From Alphaproteobacteria bacterium (GTDB taxonomy: Bacteria; Pseudomonadota; Alphaproteobacteria; SHVP01), in NCBI GenBank assembly GCA_026421105.1, contig JAPKDI010000003.1, forward strand, positions 1-25,676: a stretch of 25,676 nt of DNA. The letters are read 5' to 3'. The position numbers and the translations under genes were made by a program. Each line of letters starts with the position of its first letter. The first letter of the stretch is position 1. Shown in pieces: positions 1-7,493 of the stretch. The notes under the pieces were generated by a model that searched no databases, was not told the DNA's origin, and saw nothing but the letters and a program-made list of their open reading frames with translations.

Positions 1-74
1 CGGTTGCGGTCGTCTTGCGTGATGGGGCGGTGAAGCAGCTCGATTAGCTGCTCGGTGAGACTTTGATCGCTCAT
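1..74 (-). CDS. MmgE/PrpD-like protein, N-terminal fragment (cut by window edge)
   Basis: A leftward reading frame starts with ATG at 74 and stays open to the window edge, giving 24 complete codons that begin MSDQSLTEQLIELLHRPI. The pattern LxELLxRPI followed by DDRxR resembles the N-terminus of MmgE/PrpD (2-methylcitrate dehydratase-like) proteins. This recognition rests on a short stretch recalled from the family. The gene diverges from the CoA-transferase-like gene at 157, so the roughly 80 bases between them would hold both promoters. No strong ribosome binding site is visible before this ATG. It could instead be an unrelated helical N-terminus. Confidence 0.45.
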   Translation of the reverse strand, partial: MSDQSLTEQLIELLHRPITQDDRN

Positions 75-156
75 GAAATGGCCCGTGGGTCGGATCGACG
101 TGAGGCGCCGGGATGGTAACATAGGCCGTTGCAAACTCAATTTGTGCAAGGACCGC

Positions 157-1431
157 ATGCCCAAATCATTGTCCCCTGAAGATCTACCGAAACTGCTCGA
201 GCCCGGAATGTCGGTGTACATGCCGAACTGCGCAGGCGAGTCGCTCCTATTTGCCAAGGTGCTCCAAGAGAACCCTGCCGCGTGCGCGGGCATTCGCTTC
301 ATCGGGGTATGGATTCCAGGGGTCAACCAGATCGACTACGCGGCGCTTCACGATGAGGCGCGAGCGACATCGTTTTTTGTGACGCCGGCACTCCGTAAGT
401 CATTTGCTGCGGGCAAGGTCGATTTTCTGCCGATGCACTATTCGGACATCACGCCCTATCTGCACAGCATTCCATTGGACGTCGCCCTGCTCCAGGTGTC
501 GCCGCCGGACGCGAATGGCCAATGCAGCTTTGGCCTTGCCGCGGACTTTCCGCCGTCAATTATCGGGCATGCGAAAACCTTGGTGGCCCACGTCAACCCG
601 ACCATGCCGGCCCCGCCGGGAGCACCCACGGTCGCCTTTGATGCCCTCGACTACGTTGTCGAAGAAGCATTTGACCTAGTTAAGTACGATCTCGGCGCAG
701 AGAATGACGCTTTGCGGGCGGTAGGTGCGAATGTCGCCAGCCTGATCCGAGACGACGACACGATCCAAATCGGCATCGGCAAGATCCAGGCGACCGTTCT
801 GGAACCGCTGACCGACCGCAAGAACCTGCGCATGCACGGTGGCATGATTTGCGATCCGTTGATGGCCCTGGCTGCATCGGGCGCGATGGCAAAAACGGGG
901 GGCGAGCGCTCGGTGATACAAACCGGCGTCGCCGTTGGCAGTCAGGCGCTTTACGACTTTGTGGCTGACGACCCCAGGATCAGCTTTCACCCCGCCACAT
1001 TCACCCATGACATCAACGTGCTGGGCAAAATCGATAACCTCGTGGCGATCAACTCCTCCATCGAACTCGACATCCTTGGCCAGGCCAATGCCGAGATGAT
1101 CAAGGGCAATCAAGTGAGCGCCGCCGGTGGCCTCGTTGATTTCCTCCGGGGCGCCCGGCGATCGAAGGGCGGGCGCGCGGTGGTGGCGTTGGTTTCGACA
1201 ACTTCAGACGGCAAGACGTCGCGGATTGTTCCCTCGTTGGCGCCGGGGACATCCGTGTCCATCGCGCGATCGGACGTAGAATACGTAATTACCGAGAACG
1301 GAATCGCCGACTTACGTGGCAAAACGTTGCCGGAGAAGGCCGAACAGCTGATCGAGATTGCTGCCGCGCCGCAATTTAGAGACGAATTGCGCGCGGCGCG
1401 CGATGAAGTGCCGGCTCTAAGGAGGCGATAG
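157..1431 (+). CDS. Acetyl-CoA hydrolase / 4-hydroxybutyrate CoA-transferase family protein
   Basis: This 424-residue protein has the family I CoA-transferase fold and is of normal family length. Recognisable blocks include the DVALLQVSPPDANGQCSFG segment, IQIGIGKIQ, the AINSSIELDILGQ stretch, the GRVxRSKGG-like loop and the C-terminal VEYVITENGIADLRGK block. Family members move CoA between acyl-CoA and a carboxylate through a glutamyl-CoA thioester. The catalytic Glu normally lies in an H-(S/T)-E-M motif, but here the matching stretch is M-H-G-G-M-I-C-D (residues 226-233), so that Glu appears to be Gly. A longer frame begins at ATG 73, but 157 is preferred: AAGGA lies just upstream, and the extra 28 residues do not look like family sequence. 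Its stop codon shares one base with the GTG of the next gene, which implies translational coupling. The substrate is unknown, and the protein may not be a conventional transferase. Confidence 0.85.
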   Translation: MPKSLSPEDLPKLLEPGMSVYMPNCAGESLLFAKVLQENPAACAGIRFIGVWIPGVNQIDYAALHDEARATSFFVTPALRKSFAAGKVDFLPMHYSDITPYLHSIPLDVALLQVSPPDANGQCSFGLAADFPPSIIGHAKTLVAHVNPTMPAPPGAPTVAFDALDYVVEEAFDLVKYDLGAENDALRAVGANVASLIRDDDTIQIGIGKIQATVLEPLTDRKNLRMHGGMICDPLMALAASGAMAKTGGERSVIQTGVAVGSQALYDFVADDPRISFHPATFTHDINVLGKIDNLVAINSSIELDILGQANAEMIKGNQVSAAGGLVDFLRGARRSKGGRAVVALVSTTSDGKTSRIVPSLAPGTSVSIARSDVEYVITENGIADLRGKTLPEKAEQLIEIAAAPQFRDELRAARDEVPALRRR

Positions 1432-1937
1432 TGACGAAGGCGAAGCACCCGATAGCGACAAACCGGATCGACCATGTGGTTCTTCTGGTGTCGGACCTGG
1501 CTCGCGCCAGAAAGTTCTATACCGAGGTCCTCGGTATGTGGGAGGAACGATTCGTCGAGAGCATCAACCTCGCACAAATGCGCGCGGGACGGAGCCTAGT
1601 GGACTTGCAATTGACCCCCGGACGTCGAGTTGCGAAGCCGGCCGGGAAGGGCAAGAAGGCGCGCGAGGCGCCGATGAAGGGGCGCAACATGCATCACTTC
1701 GCGCTGAACCTCGATGTGCTCAACGAAAAGCGCATTCGAGCCCATATGAAAAAACACAAAATAAAAATCGGAGAAACACGGAAGCTCTACGGAGCCGACG
1801 GCAGCGGTAAAGCAATCGACATCATTGACCCTGACGGCAACATTGTAGAACTCAAGGGGCCGATCACCAGTCAGAAGGCCAAGCGCGAGGCGTCGAAGCG
1901 TCGTGCTGCGGCGAAGCGCAAAGCGCTGGTGGGCTAA
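1431..1937 (+). CDS. VOC-superfamily (glyoxalase/bleomycin-resistance fold) protein with basic C-terminal tail
   Basis: This is a 168-residue VOC protein. The N-terminal strand RIDHVVLLVSDL supplies H15, MHHFALNL supplies H88 or H89, and DIIDPDGNIVELKG supplies E140, a plausible 2-His-1-Glu metal site. VOC proteins include glyoxalases, epimerases, extradiol dioxygenases and resistance proteins, and the substrate cannot be read from the sequence. A Lys/Arg-rich insertion lies near residues 66-85, and the last 22 residues form a Lys/Arg/Ala tail, which is unusual for this fold. It starts with GTG, supported by a strong AAGGAGG at 1419-1425, in a TAGTG junction with the CoA-transferase-like gene, so the two are co-translated. 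Its stop overlaps the convergent MFS gene by 4 bases. Confidence 0.82.
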   Translation: MTKAKHPIATNRIDHVVLLVSDLARARKFYTEVLGMWEERFVESINLAQMRAGRSLVDLQLTPGRRVAKPAGKGKKAREAPMKGRNMHHFALNLDVLNEKRIRAHMKKHKIKIGETRKLYGADGSGKAIDIIDPDGNIVELKGPITSQKAKREASKRRAAAKRKALVG

Positions 1938-3118
1938 CTAGCCAGACGCGGCCGAATTGCGTTCGCTGCAAAAACGATACCGATCACGCCGAGCAACCCA
2001 ACGCCGAAGACAAAGACATACGAAAGCCCCCACGCCTGGGCGATTGGCTGGCTGACCAGTGGAGAAGAAAAATGCCCGAGCATCATCGATGAAGTGAGCC
2101 CACCAATCACGCGGCCCCGAATAGGTGCCGGGGTTCCTTCCATCGCCCAAACGATCCCATTGACGTTGACGACGCCGAAGCCCAGGCCGGCGAGCAATAA
2201 CCCCGGCATAACCAACCACAAGGTGTCGGCCATAGACACGATGCCGAAACCCACGACTACGAGAAATGCGGCGGGCACAAAGGTGCTCGCAGCCTGGCGT
2301 ACTCGCGAGCGGATGGGGTGGTAAAGCAACGAACCCAATGCGATCCCGAGCGATGACGCCGAGAGAGCGAAGCCGCTGATCTGGGCACCTTCATAACCCA
2401 ATGAACGTACGTAGAAAGGGATCTGGGTCGGCACAAAAAAGAAGGCAATGTTGACCAGGAACAACATGAGGTAAACGAGGCCAATAAAGGCCAACGGCCA
2501 CTCTCGAAACTTTATTCTCGGTGCTGCCTTGGCCTCCGCCGTGACGACCGGCTCTGGCAAGGATAGTGCGCCCATTGGCACAAGAACGAGTGCCGCAAGA
2601 AATACAAAGAATGGCACGCGCCAATCAATTGACGCCAGGAAGCCGCCACTGATGTTGATGGCGATAGCACTGAAGTTGACGAACGCAGTGCGTTGCCCGA
2701 GAAATTTCTGACGCTCCGGGCCGTCGAAATAATCACCCATGAGGGTGACCGTGGCGGTCATCGCGCCGCCTGCCGCAAACCCCAAGAAGAGCCGCGTCAG
2801 GAGAAGAACCTCGAGATCGTCGACGAGACCGCCTGACGCACCGAGGATGGCGTAAGCGAAAATTGCCCAAAGCAAAAACCGGCGACGACCAAAACGATCG
2901 ATTACGACACCGGCTAGAGGCGCCGAGATGGCAATCCCGATCGACGGCATGACCAAAACGAGTCGGGAGAGATAGCCTGCGTTCGGATGATCGGCGAAAT
3001 GCGCCAGAAGTTCTGGGATAGCCGGAGAAATTGATGCCGCTTGAAAAGGCGCCAGAACAGCCGCGAATAGAAGTGTAGTTTTGCCGAGGGTCCCGAGCGT
3101 GAGCCCCCGACCTGTCAC
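1934..3118 (-). CDS. MFS transporter
   Basis: This 394-residue integral membrane protein has about 12 predicted hydrophobic segments, the typical size for a major facilitator. The loop between TM2 and TM3 carries the motif-A-like GVVIDRFGRRRFLL, and a central hydrophilic loop (about residues 195-212, EPVVTAEAKAAPRIKFREW) separates the two halves. Family members are secondary transporters driven by proton or solute gradients. The substrate is not predictable, but this is the last gene of the CoA-thioester operon, so uptake or efflux of the acid handled there is the natural guess. The start is GTG with AGGA seven bases upstream, 22 bases after the CaiB gene. Confidence 0.9.
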   Translation of the reverse strand: MTGRGLTLGTLGKTTLLFAAVLAPFQAASISPAIPELLAHFADHPNAGYLSRLVLVMPSIGIAISAPLAGVVIDRFGRRRFLLWAIFAYAILGASGGLVDDLEVLLLTRLFLGFAAGGAMTATVTLMGDYFDGPERQKFLGQRTAFVNFSAIAINISGGFLASIDWRVPFFVFLAALVLVPMGALSLPEPVVTAEAKAAPRIKFREWPLAFIGLVYLMLFLVNIAFFFVPTQIPFYVRSLGYEGAQISGFALSASSLGIALGSLLYHPIRSRVRQAASTFVPAAFLVVVGFGIVSMADTLWLVMPGLLLAGLGFGVVNVNGIVWAMEGTPAPIRGRVIGGLTSSMMLGHFSSPLVSQPIAQAWGLSYVFVFGVGLLGVIGIVFAANAIRPRLAS

Positions 3119-3140
3119 CCGATGTTCCTGCGGGAATGCG

Positions 3141-4316
3141 TCAGATCGCGCCCGAATCCTTGAGCGCGGCGACGTCCTCGGCGCTGTAGCCTAAGCCCTC
3201 AAGGATCTCAGCCGAGTGCTCGCCATGCTTTGGCAGGTCGAAGTTCACGCGGCCCGGCTCATTTTTGAATTTGATCGGAATGCCCATGTGATCGTTACCT
3301 TGCGGATCCTTGATGCGCATTTCGCGTTCCCAAACGTGAGGCGTGTCCCAAGCCTCTTCCAAGTCCATGACAGGCATCCAACAGATATCGCGTCCTTCGA
3401 ACCACACTTCCCACTCGACGCGGCTCTTGGTGCGGAACGCCTCGCGCAAGAATGCGATAGCCGGCCAATGTCCTTCACCGGCTGGGCCGGTGACGGGCTC
3501 GATAAATTCTGGACGATCCAGGCCGTTGAAGAGTTCTTCGACGAATTTGTGCTCGCCGCCACCCAAGGCAATGTAGCTGGCATCCTTGACTTGATAGATG
3601 TTCAACATCGCGTTGCCACCGTGCGTGCGTTCCTTCAGCGGTTCCGGTGCCTGCCCACCCGCAAAAACGGGGCCGAGAATATTTGGCGAAGCATTGAGTA
3701 CCGATTCGAACATGCTGATATCAACGTAGTCTCCTTCGCCGGTCTGCTGGCGCCGATACAGCGCCATCATGATCCCGCCAAACGCGAGATGTGACGACAA
3801 CATGTCGGAGATGGCCACGCCCAGAATCGCTGGACCAGAATCGCCCTCGGGATGCCGAGACAAGCCAAGTACACCGGCTGCGGCGACGGCCGCGGTGTCA
3901 TGCGCCGGTTTGTCCCGCCACGGACCATCCTGACCGAATGCAGACATCGAGCAGTAGACGATTCCCGGATTGACCGCACGCAGCGTGTCGTAATCGATAC
4001 CTAGGCGCTTCATGACGCCCGGCCGAAACGATTCGACGAAGACGTCGGCCTCTTTGACGAGCTTCAACAAGACCTCTTTGGCAGCAGGGTCCTTGAGATT
4101 GAGCGTCAGGCCCTTCTTGCCGCGCTGGGTGGTACGAAACATCACGGTCCAGTCGCCTTGAACCCAAGGAAAAAACTGTTTGAAGCGTGTCGGCTCCGGC
4201 GCCTTCGGGTTTTCGATCTTGATGACTTCGGCACCATGATCCGCCATCATCAACGAGACCGCAGGTCCCGGCAAAAACAGCGACAGGTCCAGTACTTTGA
4301 GGCCTTCGAGTTTCAT
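3141..4316 (-). CDS. CaiB/BaiF (family III) CoA-transferase
   Basis: This 391-residue protein matches family III CoA-transferases along its full length. It opens with LEGLKVLDLSLFLPGP and AEVIKIENP, then RGKKGLTLNLKDP, VFVESFRPGVMKRLGID and GEGDYVDISMFE. The conserved Asp that forms the aspartyl-CoA intermediate (D169 in formyl-CoA transferase) fits D171 in AISDMLSS. These enzymes move CoA between an acyl-CoA donor and a carboxylic acid in the cytosol. GGGGAG lies just before the ATG. It is the second of two consecutive CaiB-type genes, which are divergent in sequence. Two neighbouring CaiB genes can be separate activities or subunits of one heteromeric enzyme, and the sequence does not decide which. 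Confidence 0.93.
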   Translation of the reverse strand: MKLEGLKVLDLSLFLPGPAVSLMMADHGAEVIKIENPKAPEPTRFKQFFPWVQGDWTVMFRTTQRGKKGLTLNLKDPAAKEVLLKLVKEADVFVESFRPGVMKRLGIDYDTLRAVNPGIVYCSMSAFGQDGPWRDKPAHDTAAVAAAGVLGLSRHPEGDSGPAILGVAISDMLSSHLAFGGIMMALYRRQQTGEGDYVDISMFESVLNASPNILGPVFAGGQAPEPLKERTHGGNAMLNIYQVKDASYIALGGGEHKFVEELFNGLDRPEFIEPVTGPAGEGHWPAIAFLREAFRTKSRVEWEVWFEGRDICWMPVMDLEEAWDTPHVWEREMRIKDPQGNDHMGIPIKFKNEPGRVNFDLPKHGEHSAEILEGLGYSAEDVAALKDSGAI

Positions 4317-4348
4317 GTCTCTCCCCTAACCTTCAATGCGGCACAAAG

Positions 4349-5539
4349 CTATACTGCGCCCTTGTCACGAAGCGCGGCGATATCGTCATCGACGTAACCA
4401 ATTTCGCGCAAGATCTCGTCTGTATTCTCGCCCAGACCCGGTGCTCGGGTTGTCGGCAGGCGCTGTCCATCAATCTTGATCGGGTTGGCAATGACACGAA
4501 CCTGACCCTTAACCGGATGATCGAAACTGTGGATCATTTCGCGCTCCTTGACGAAGTCGTTCTCCATCGCGGCGGGCAGGTCATAGACCGGGCCGATGGG
4601 CACGAAGCCCGCGAACAGGTCGACCCAATCCTGGACGTCTTTTTCAGCGAGTACCGAATCGAGAATGGCATTCAGCGCGGCAGCATTTTTCTTGCGTGCC
4701 GGGAAGTCGACGTAATCCGGATGATCAAAGAGATCCATCCGGCCCGTCTTCTCGCAAATGATCTTCCAGAACTTGGGCGTGAGACCCATCAGGAATATCC
4801 AGCCGTCCTTGGCGGTGTAAAGCTGGCTCGGTACCATCGATGGATGCGCTGAACGCGGCAAGCGCGGCGTCACATCACCTTCGTTAAGATACCAGGTTGC
4901 AGGGTAGGTCATTTGGTAGAGGGCGGTATCGAATAGCGTGCAATCGATGTCACAACCCTCGCCGGTCTCCCGGGCCTTGAGAATAGCCGAAATCAGCGCC
5001 AGTACAGTAGTGGTACCGGTCATCCAATCGACGATTGACAAACCCATCCGAGTTGGCGGCCCCTCGGGTTCGCCGGTAATGGTCATGAACCCTGTTTCGG
5101 CCTGCATGAGGTAGTCGTAGCCAGGCCATGTCGCGCGAGAACCCTCCCGGCCATAAGCCGAGAGATGTGCGCAGACGAGGGCCGGGTTTGCCTCCTTCAT
5201 GTGCTCGTAGGTGATTTTCAGCTTGGTCGGCTGATCGCCACGTAGGTTATTCATCATGCCGTCGGCGCTCTTGGCCAAGCGACGCATAATTTCCTGCCCT
5301 TCGGGTTGCTTGAGATCAAGCGTCAGGCTGCGTTTGCTCTGGTTCAGCGTTTGAAAAAACTGGCTGTCATTTTCGCCTAGCAGGTGCGGAGTGACGTGGC
5401 GCGACGAGTCGCCCTTAGCGTGGGGATTTTCGATCTTGATAATGTCAGCACCCATCGCCGCGAGATGGCCGGTGCCGAAAGGCCCCGCGCCATAATGCTC
5501 GACCGTGATGACGCGCACCCCTTCGAGAGGACGGTTCAT
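4349..5539 (-). CDS. CaiB/BaiF (family III) CoA-transferase
   Basis: This 396-residue family III CoA-transferase begins PLEGVRVITVEHYGAGPFGT with ADIIKIENPHAKGD, followed by NQSKRSLTLDLKQPEG, the GYDYLMQAETGFMTITG block and GEGCDIDCTLFD. The predicted catalytic Asp is D171 in SIVDWMTG. The GYDYLMQA block is the usual family form, whereas its downstream neighbour has AHDTAAVAAAG instead, so the two probably act on different substrates. GGAG lies seven bases before the ATG. The start codon is only about 20 bases after the T-tract of a terminator that follows the acyl-CoA dehydrogenase gene, so expression probably depends on read-through or on a promoter inside the upstream gene. Confidence 0.93.
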   Translation of the reverse strand: MNRPLEGVRVITVEHYGAGPFGTGHLAAMGADIIKIENPHAKGDSSRHVTPHLLGENDSQFFQTLNQSKRSLTLDLKQPEGQEIMRRLAKSADGMMNNLRGDQPTKLKITYEHMKEANPALVCAHLSAYGREGSRATWPGYDYLMQAETGFMTITGEPEGPPTRMGLSIVDWMTGTTTVLALISAILKARETGEGCDIDCTLFDTALYQMTYPATWYLNEGDVTPRLPRSAHPSMVPSQLYTAKDGWIFLMGLTPKFWKIICEKTGRMDLFDHPDYVDFPARKKNAAALNAILDSVLAEKDVQDWVDLFAGFVPIGPVYDLPAAMENDFVKEREMIHSFDHPVKGQVRVIANPIKIDGQRLPTTRAPGLGENTDEILREIGYVDDDIAALRDKGAV

Positions 5540-5560
5540 GGATAACTCCGTAACACTATG

Positions 5561-5592
5561 AAAAAAAAGTGCCCGGCACTGGGCCGGGCACT
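5561..5592 (-). terminator. Rho-independent terminator after the acyl-CoA dehydrogenase gene
   Basis: A perfect 10-bp inverted repeat (AGTGCCCGGC at 5568-5577 and GCCGGGCACT at 5583-5592) encloses a 5-base loop. In the leftward direction the hairpin is followed directly by eight T residues (A-tract 5561-5568 on the + strand). It begins six bases after the acyl-CoA dehydrogenase stop codon. This is a textbook intrinsic terminator for leftward transcription, placed inside what otherwise looks like one operon. Confidence 0.9.
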
Positions 5593-5598
5593 AGCGCA

Positions 5599-6777
5599 TT
5601 AGATGGGATTCCGGGCAATCAACTGTTTGGCGATGATCATGCGCATCATCTCGTTAGTACCCTCACCAATGGTCATTAGAGGCGCATCACGATAATAGCG
5701 CTCTATGTCGAACTCCTTAGAGTAGCCGTAACCACCATGGATCCGCATGGCTTCGAGCGAGACTTCGACCGCTGTTTCAGAGGCAAAGTACTTCGCCATG
5801 CCTGCCTCCATGTCGCAGCGCTCGCCACGATCGTATGCTTGCGCGGCACTCTCCACGAGCAATCGTGCCGCTTCAACCTTCGTCGCCATATCGCCAAGCT
5901 TAAGCTGGATCGCTTGATGCTTGGCAATGGGCTTACCGAAGGTCTCACGCTCCTGAGCGTAGCGTGTCGAGTCCTTGAGGGCGGCATTTGCTAGGCCGAC
6001 ACCGCGGGCGGCGACGTTGATGCGTCCGATCTCGAGACCACCTGCAGCCTGATAGAAACCCTGACCCTCGACACCACCTACCAAGTTGCCCACGGGCACC
6101 TTAAAATCCTCAAACACGAGCTCGGCGGAGTCGATCGATTTGTAGCCCAATTTCTCGAGGCGCTTCGAAACACTGAAGCCATCACCTTTTTCAACGATTA
6201 GAAAGCTCATCCCCTTATGCGCAGGTATCACCTGCGTATCGGTTTTTGTGAGCAGCGCGTAGCAGGTGCCCTCTATTCCGTTGGTGATCCAGGTCTTGCT
6301 ACCGTTAACAACATAGTTGTCGCCGTCTTTGTCAGCGCGGGTGCGTATTGCCTGAAGGTCGGTACCTGCATTCGGTTCGGTGAGCCCAAGGCCGCCACGC
6401 AACTCTCCAGTGGCAAACCGCGGCAAGAAGTGCTGTTTTTGTTCCTCGGTACCGAACCTTTGTACCAGCGTTGCCATGATGAGGTGCGAGTTGAAGATAC
6501 CGGATAACGCCATCCATACCTCGGTAATCCGAATGACTACCTTTGCGTAAGTTGAGGCCGTCATACCGAGGCCGCCGTAGCGCTGTTCGATGATGGCGCC
6601 AAATAGACCCATCTCTTTCATCTGCTCAACGATCTCGTATGGGTATTCGTCGGCATGGTCGAATTTCTTGACTACCGGCCGCACGTCTCGCTCGAGCCAT
6701 TTATCGATTGTATCGAAGATCTGGCTCTCTTCTTCAACAGTGAGTCCTTCTTCGTCCATTTGTTCAGCAGCACTCAT
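5599..6777 (-). CDS. Acyl-CoA dehydrogenase
   Basis: This 392-residue flavoenzyme introduces an alpha,beta double bond into an acyl-CoA and passes electrons to ETF. The N-terminal helical domain (about residues 15-125) is followed by GLGLTEPNAGTD (FAD/substrate contact), VVNGSKTWITNG, the beta-domain, and the C-terminal helical domain with YAQERETFGKPIAKHQAIQ and MRIHGGYGYSKEF. E372 in GEGTNEMM occupies the place of the catalytic base of the medium-chain enzyme. Chain-length or branched-chain preference cannot be read. GAGGAA precedes the ATG, and the gene follows the MaoC-like gene after 54 bases. It is immediately followed by a strong terminator. Confidence 0.95.
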   Translation of the reverse strand: MSAAEQMDEEGLTVEEESQIFDTIDKWLERDVRPVVKKFDHADEYPYEIVEQMKEMGLFGAIIEQRYGGLGMTASTYAKVVIRITEVWMALSGIFNSHLIMATLVQRFGTEEQKQHFLPRFATGELRGGLGLTEPNAGTDLQAIRTRADKDGDNYVVNGSKTWITNGIEGTCYALLTKTDTQVIPAHKGMSFLIVEKGDGFSVSKRLEKLGYKSIDSAELVFEDFKVPVGNLVGGVEGQGFYQAAGGLEIGRINVAARGVGLANAALKDSTRYAQERETFGKPIAKHQAIQLKLGDMATKVEAARLLVESAAQAYDRGERCDMEAGMAKYFASETAVEVSLEAMRIHGGYGYSKEFDIERYYRDAPLMTIGEGTNEMMRMIIAKQLIARNPI

Positions 6778-6827
6778 GTTCTCTTCCTCCGTCTATCCGT
6801 ATTCGATCGCGGTTTGCAGCCCTTCGG

Positions 6828-7334
6828 TCAGTCGTCAACCGCGTGACCCCTTTTTGGGATCAGCATCGAACGCTCGAAGGAAATAACGACCACGTCATCC
6901 TGGTTTTTTCCAATAGTTTTGATGGTAACGATACCCTGATTGGGACGTGACTTCGACTCACGAACCGCGAGGACCTCTGACTCGGAGTACATCGTATCAC
7001 CGACGAACAGCGGCGCCGGCAGCTTAATGTCCGACCAACCTAAGTTGGCGATGGCCTTGCCAGACGTATCGGCAACGCTTTGACCAACGGCGATGCCAAC
7101 TGTCAACGGACTAGCCACGAGGCAGCGACCAAACTCGCTGTCCTTAGCGAATTCCTTATCGAAATGCATGGGATGCTGGTTCATCGTCAAGAGCGTAAAC
7201 CAGGTGTTGTCGGATTCGGTGATCGTCCGGCCTGGGCGATGTTCGTACACCGCACCCACTTCGAATTCCTCTAGGTAACGACCAGCGGATTCACGGTACC
7301 GCTTTTCTCCGATCTTCTTGGCAACGACGACCAT
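6828..7334 (-). CDS. MaoC-like hot-dog dehydratase
   Basis: This is a 168-residue single hot-dog protein of the MaoC/enoyl-CoA hydratase 2 group. The helix region RTITESDNTWFTLLTMNQ followed by HPMHFD is the substrate and catalytic segment. The classic GDxNPxH motif reads MNQHPMH here, a variant also associated with mesaconyl-CoA or beta-methylmalyl-CoA hydratase-like proteins. The usual Asp at this site is replaced, though D42 in TESDN is nearby. It is first in the leftward operon and next to the acyl-CoA dehydrogenase, so hydration of the enoyl-CoA product is likely (inference). An in-frame TTG lies one codon upstream at 7337, but the ATG at 7334 has GGGAG six bases ahead of it. Confidence 0.88.
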   Translation of the reverse strand: MVVVAKKIGEKRYRESAGRYLEEFEVGAVYEHRPGRTITESDNTWFTLLTMNQHPMHFDKEFAKDSEFGRCLVASPLTVGIAVGQSVADTSGKAIANLGWSDIKLPAPLFVGDTMYSESEVLAVRESKSRPNQGIVTIKTIGKNQDDVVVISFERSMLIPKRGHAVDD

Positions 7335-7399
7335 CAACTTCTCCCAGAAACGTTGTGTTGTTGAATAGACTCTTGACCGATCCCGGCCACAAATGCAAG

Positions 7400-7415
7400 A
7401 TTTGTTCGAACAAAT
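7400..7415. promoter_or_regulatory. Perfect 16-bp palindrome, candidate GntR-family operator
   Basis: The sequence ATTTGTTCGAACAAAT is a perfect inverted repeat with a GT-N4-AC core, the general form of GntR-family operators. It lies in the 159-base gap between the leftward MaoC gene and the rightward GntR gene. It is 15 bases upstream of a TGTGATAAT extended -10 for the regulator gene, where bound protein could block either promoter. The role is inferred from form and position only. Confidence 0.6.
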
Positions 7416-7430
7416 TATGGCCTATTCACC

Positions 7431-7439
7431 TGTGATAAT
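7431..7439 (+). promoter_or_regulatory. Possible extended -10 promoter element of the GntR-type gene
   Basis: TGTGATAAT reads as the TGn extension plus GATAAT, five of six matches to the consensus -10. It lies about 55 bases before the regulator ATG. There is no good -35, which an extended -10 can tolerate. The neighbouring palindrome occupies the -35 area, consistent with autoregulation. Confidence 0.4.
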
Positions 7440-7493
7440 CGAAAAAATCTGCCTGCTTGTCGAAACTCAGCACTCACCGGGGGCATTGCTGCC

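Noticed and set aside
676..1113. Leftward 145-codon open frame inside the CoA-transferase-like gene
   Set aside because: It is fully antisense to a well-supported family protein, with no recognisable domain and no Shine-Dalgarno.
1931..1942. GGCTAACTAGCC palindrome at the VOC/MFS convergent junction, sharing GCTAACTA with the junction at 8212-8219
   Set aside because: The arms are only four bases and the shared octamer is mostly two opposed stop codons (TAA and TAG); chance is the simpler explanation.
3216..3794. Rightward 192-codon open frame
   Set aside because: It lies entirely antisense to a full-length CaiB gene; the translated sequence shows no family features and is explained by codon bias on the other strand.
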